Shown here: piece after piece, positions 61,923 through 64,000 of the stretch
Layout: each line of letters starts with the position of its first letter
Numbering within the stretch: position 1 is the first letter of the stretch
The notes under the pieces: model-generated
The model's input: only the letters and a program-made list of their open reading frames with translations
Database searches by the model: none
Told to the model about the DNA's origin: nothing
Made by a program: the position numbers and the translations under genes
Source of the DNA: Oscillospiraceae bacterium
Lineage (GTDB): Bacteria; Bacillota; Clostridia; Oscillospirales; Oscillospiraceae
DNA length: 64,000 nucleotides
Assembly (NCBI GenBank): GCA_015067565.1
Contig: SVMF01000002.1
Span: 62,001 to 126,000, forward strand
Reading direction: 5' to 3'

Positions 61923-63452
61923 TCAGAGCAGCGGACCGATGGTCGATTCGACGGCCTGCAGGAGGCTGCCATCGGCCAAAATCGCCTCACAGCGGTTGAT
62001 ATCGTCATACAGCGGTCGGTCGTTTCGCAGCGTCTTGCATACCTCACGGATGGCGCGGTATGCAGGCATCGTGCCCTTGCCGAGCTTCTTCTTGCCGCCC
62101 ATCAGATCGATGGCTTGGCACACGCACATGAATTCCATGGCCAGCACTCTGCGGACATTCTTCAAAATCTCCGAAGCCTTTCTGGCGGCGATGGTGCCCA
62201 TCGAAACGTGATCCTCCTGACCTGCCGACGAGGGGATGCTGTCGACGCTGGCCGGGTGGGCGAGCACCTTGTTCTCCGAAACCAGAGCGGCGGCGGAATA
62301 CTGCACGATCATCATGCCGGAATTGAGGCCGCCGTTCTTGACCAAAAAGGCCGGGAAGCCGCCTAAATTCGGGTTGACCAGATGCTCCAGACGGCGCTCG
62401 GAGATGTTGGCAAGCTCGCTGAGTGCAATGCCCAGAAAATCAAAGGCGAGGGCCATCGGCTGACCGTGGAAATTGCCGGCGGAGATGGCCTCGTTCGTTT
62501 GCTCAAAGACGATGGGATTGTCGGTGACGGAATTGATTTCAATTTCGACCTTTTTCGCCACATATTCCAGCGCATCACGGCTGGCACCGTGTACCTGCGG
62601 CACACAGCGCAGTGAATAATTGTCCTGCACACGCACCTCGCCCTGCTGGGTCACGTTTCGGCTGCAAAACAGCATTTTGCGCAGATTTTCGGCGCTCATC
62701 TTCTGCCCGTCGTGGGGACGGAGCTCATGTACACGAGGATCGAGCGCGTCCTCGACACCGCGGTTGGCCTCAAAGCTCAGGGCGGCTGCGATGTCGGCAA
62801 GCTTCATCTGCGACAGCGCATCGTGTATGGCCAATGCGCCCACGGCGGTCATGGCCTGCGTGCCGTTGATGAGGGCAAGACCTTCCTTGGCCACGAGATC
62901 AAGCGTTTTGATACCGGCCATCTTCATGGCCTCAGCACCGCTGAGTGTTTTGCCATCAAACCTTGCCTGCCCCAGACCGATCATTGGCAGGACCATGTGT
63001 GACAGCGGAGCCAGATCACCGCTGGCTCCGAGCGAGCCCTTCTGTGGCACGACGGGGGTCACACGCTTGTTGAGCATATTGATCAGGGTCTGCACGACCA
63101 CCAACCGTGTACCGGAAAAGCCTTTGGCCAGATTGTTGATGCGAAGGAGCATCATACCGCGTACGACCTCGTCGGCAAACGGCTCACCTGCGCCAACGGC
63201 GTGGGTGATGATCAGATTCTTCTGCAAAAGCTTGCACTCATCGTGCGAGATGGGGACATCGCTGAACTTGCCGAAACCGGTGGTGATACCGTAGACCACG
63301 GCCTCGTCCTCCACAAGACGATCGACGACTGCACGGGAGGCAATGATGCGCTCTCTGGCCTCGTCGCTCAGCTCCACGAAAGCGTTTTCCCGGCAGACCT
63401 TCGCAACCATTTGTAAGGACAGACTGTGTCCGGTAATGATGATTTTTTCCAT
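61923..63452 (-). CDS. hutH: Histidine ammonia-lyase
   Basis: 509 residues. MIO cofactor triad Ala-Ser-Gly at 143-145 in GSLGASGDLAPLSHM, catalytic Tyr in YGITTGFGKFSD, and QDNYSLRCVPQVHG. Removes ammonia from L-histidine to give urocanate, first step of the pathway completed by the downstream genes. 183 bp and a hairpin separate it from hutU. Confidence 0.97.
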   Translation of the reverse strand: MEKIIITGHSLSLQMVAKVCRENAFVELSDEARERIIASRAVVDRLVEDEAVVYGITTGFGKFSDVPISHDECKLLQKNLIITHAVGAGEPFADEVVRGMMLLRINNLAKGFSGTRLVVVQTLINMLNKRVTPVVPQKGSLGASGDLAPLSHMVLPMIGLGQARFDGKTLSGAEAMKMAGIKTLDLVAKEGLALINGTQAMTAVGALAIHDALSQMKLADIAAALSFEANRGVEDALDPRVHELRPHDGQKMSAENLRKMLFCSRNVTQQGEVRVQDNYSLRCVPQVHGASRDALEYVAKKVEIEINSVTDNPIVFEQTNEAISAGNFHGQPMALAFDFLGIALSELANISERRLEHLVNPNLGGFPAFLVKNGGLNSGMMIVQYSAAALVSENKVLAHPASVDSIPSSAGQEDHVSMGTIAARKASEILKNVRRVLAMEFMCVCQAIDLMGGKKKLGKGTMPAYRAIREVCKTLRNDRPLYDDINRCEAILADGSLLQAVESTIGPLL

Positions 63453-63517
63453 AACTCAAGCTTCTTTCCTATGGTTCATTTTATTGTATACCATTTTGAA
63501 CAAAAAAACAAGCTATA

Positions 63518-63546
63518 TTGCGTTTTTTTCAAATTTATAGTATAAT
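63518..63546 (+). promoter_or_regulatory. Promoter of rarA
   Basis: TTGCGT (63518-63523), 17 bp, TATAAT (63541-63546), 22 bp before the ATG. The minus-strand hutH promoter (TTGTTT with TACAAT) lies back-to-back within 63484-63512. Confidence 0.7.
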
Positions 63547-63568
63547 GGGTACGGAAGGAGGCGGTAGA

Positions 63569-64000
63569 ATGTACCAGCCGTTGGCAGATGAGCTTCGTCC
63601 GAGAAGCCTGGACGAGGTTTTTGGGCAGGAGGAGATCCTCGGCCCGGGCAAAATGCTGCGCAGAATGATCGAATCGGGACGTGTGCCGAACCTGATCTTC
63701 TATGGCCCGAGCGGCACGGGAAAGACCACGGTGGCCAATATCATTGCCGAGGCCACACAGCGCAAGCTCTTTAAACTGAATGCAACCACCGCCTCGACCT
63801 CGGATATCAAGGACATTGTTTCGCAGCTCGACACCTTCATGGCGCCGAACGGGGTGCTTTTGTACCTTGACGAGATCCAGTCGTTCAACAAGCGCCAGCA
63901 GCAGTCGCTTCTGGAGCATATCGAAAACGGCAAGATCACCCTCATTGCCTCTACGACGGAAAATCCGTATTTTTATGTATTTAACGCCATTTTGAGCCGC
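63569..64000 (+). CDS. rarA: Replication-associated recombination protein A (5' part only)
   Basis: First 144 residues; the gene leaves the window (full length about 430). LRPRSLDEVFGQEEILG, Walker A GPSGTGKTT, LDEIQSFNKRQQQSLLEHIENG and TTENPYFYVFNAILSR are typical of RarA/MgsA AAA+ ATPases. Acts at stalled replication forks. Confidence 0.95.
   Translation, partial: MYQPLADELRPRSLDEVFGQEEILGPGKMLRRMIESGRVPNLIFYGPSGTGKTTVANIIAEATQRKLFKLNATTASTSDIKDIVSQLDTFMAPNGVLLYLDEIQSFNKRQQQSLLEHIENGKITLIASTTENPYFYVFNAILSR

Overview
The window looks like chromosome from a spore-forming, anaerobic, moderately GC-rich Firmicute of class Clostridia, probably an Oscillospiraceae/Ruminococcaceae-type gut lineage (inferred from content, not from any search). 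It carries spoIVA, spmA/spmB and a truncated spoVT-like gene (endosporulation), a PerR-like regulator next to a rubredoxin-first rubrerythrin, a 2[4Fe-4S] ferredoxin and an ASKHA/2Fe-2S corrinoid-activator protein (anaerobic metabolism), and SAM-I and TPP riboswitches of the Firmicute type. Genes are tightly packed on both strands. No rRNA, tRNA, CRISPR array, phage module or intact transposase was seen.

Layout. 1-7150: 5' part of a sodium:solute symporter; a truncated SpoVT/AbrB gene; a relatively AT-rich winged-helix/GHKL-ATPase/STAS-like gene lying between two inverted copies of a structured repeat; then an AGCS symporter, MBOAT and DHHW gene cluster. 7200-13400: MacB-like ABC fusion, metK plus an aminotransferase under a SAM-I riboswitch, small membrane and zinc-ribbon proteins. 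13437-18412: thiT under a TPP riboswitch, a DEDDh exonuclease, spmA-spmB, a small AbrB/zinc-ribbon protein, minD-mgsA-dapH. 18581-24136: perR-rubrerythrin, ASKHA protein, TraX-like protein, spoIVA. 24137-24789: nested repeats. 24790-29694: heterodimeric ABC exporter, DUF2461, GIY-YIG and Dabb proteins. 29722-37230: third repeat copy, lipoprotein, parvulin foldase, FemAB-alr, ung, nth, a Clp ATPase without N-domain. 37384-41515: ferredoxin, methyltransferases (including rsmI), SLH transglutaminase, uppP. 41948-49621: TIR/beta-propeller receptor, ABC ATPase, FtsX permease, zinc-ribbon/LOR protein, threonine aldolase. 49679-55889: small YtxH-like protein, pyrF, phosphatase-GNAT fusion, folD, prfC, membrane protein, hydroxyacid dehydrogenase. 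56140-63452: histidine-to-glutamate pathway (hutH, hutU, hutI, ftcD, fchA) with an EamA transporter. 63569-end: 5' part of rarA.

The two most unusual things are these. (1) A repeat family of about 254 bp with three full copies (974-1227, 2725-2979, 29729-29982) and one short copy (2493-2565). Each full copy folds into two consecutive three-hairpin cloverleaf-like domains, each closed by its own terminal stem and separated by an invariant 7-nt spacer. Stems show compensatory changes between copies, and each full copy is bracketed by a perfect 6-7-bp direct repeat, so it behaves like a non-autonomous mobile element whose fold is under selection. (2) A compact operon coupling a membrane-anchored TIR domain with a large extracellular beta-propeller to a MacB/FtsX-type ABC transporter, which looks like a sensing or defence module at the envelope.

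Three further repeat types were found: a GGGGCATGCCCC-bearing palindromic element, a GTCATTGCGAG element (one copy nested in the former), and a recurring GCCAAYCGTCAAAA palindrome at gene ends. Promoters, riboswitches and terminators are listed where the sequence gives them clearly.
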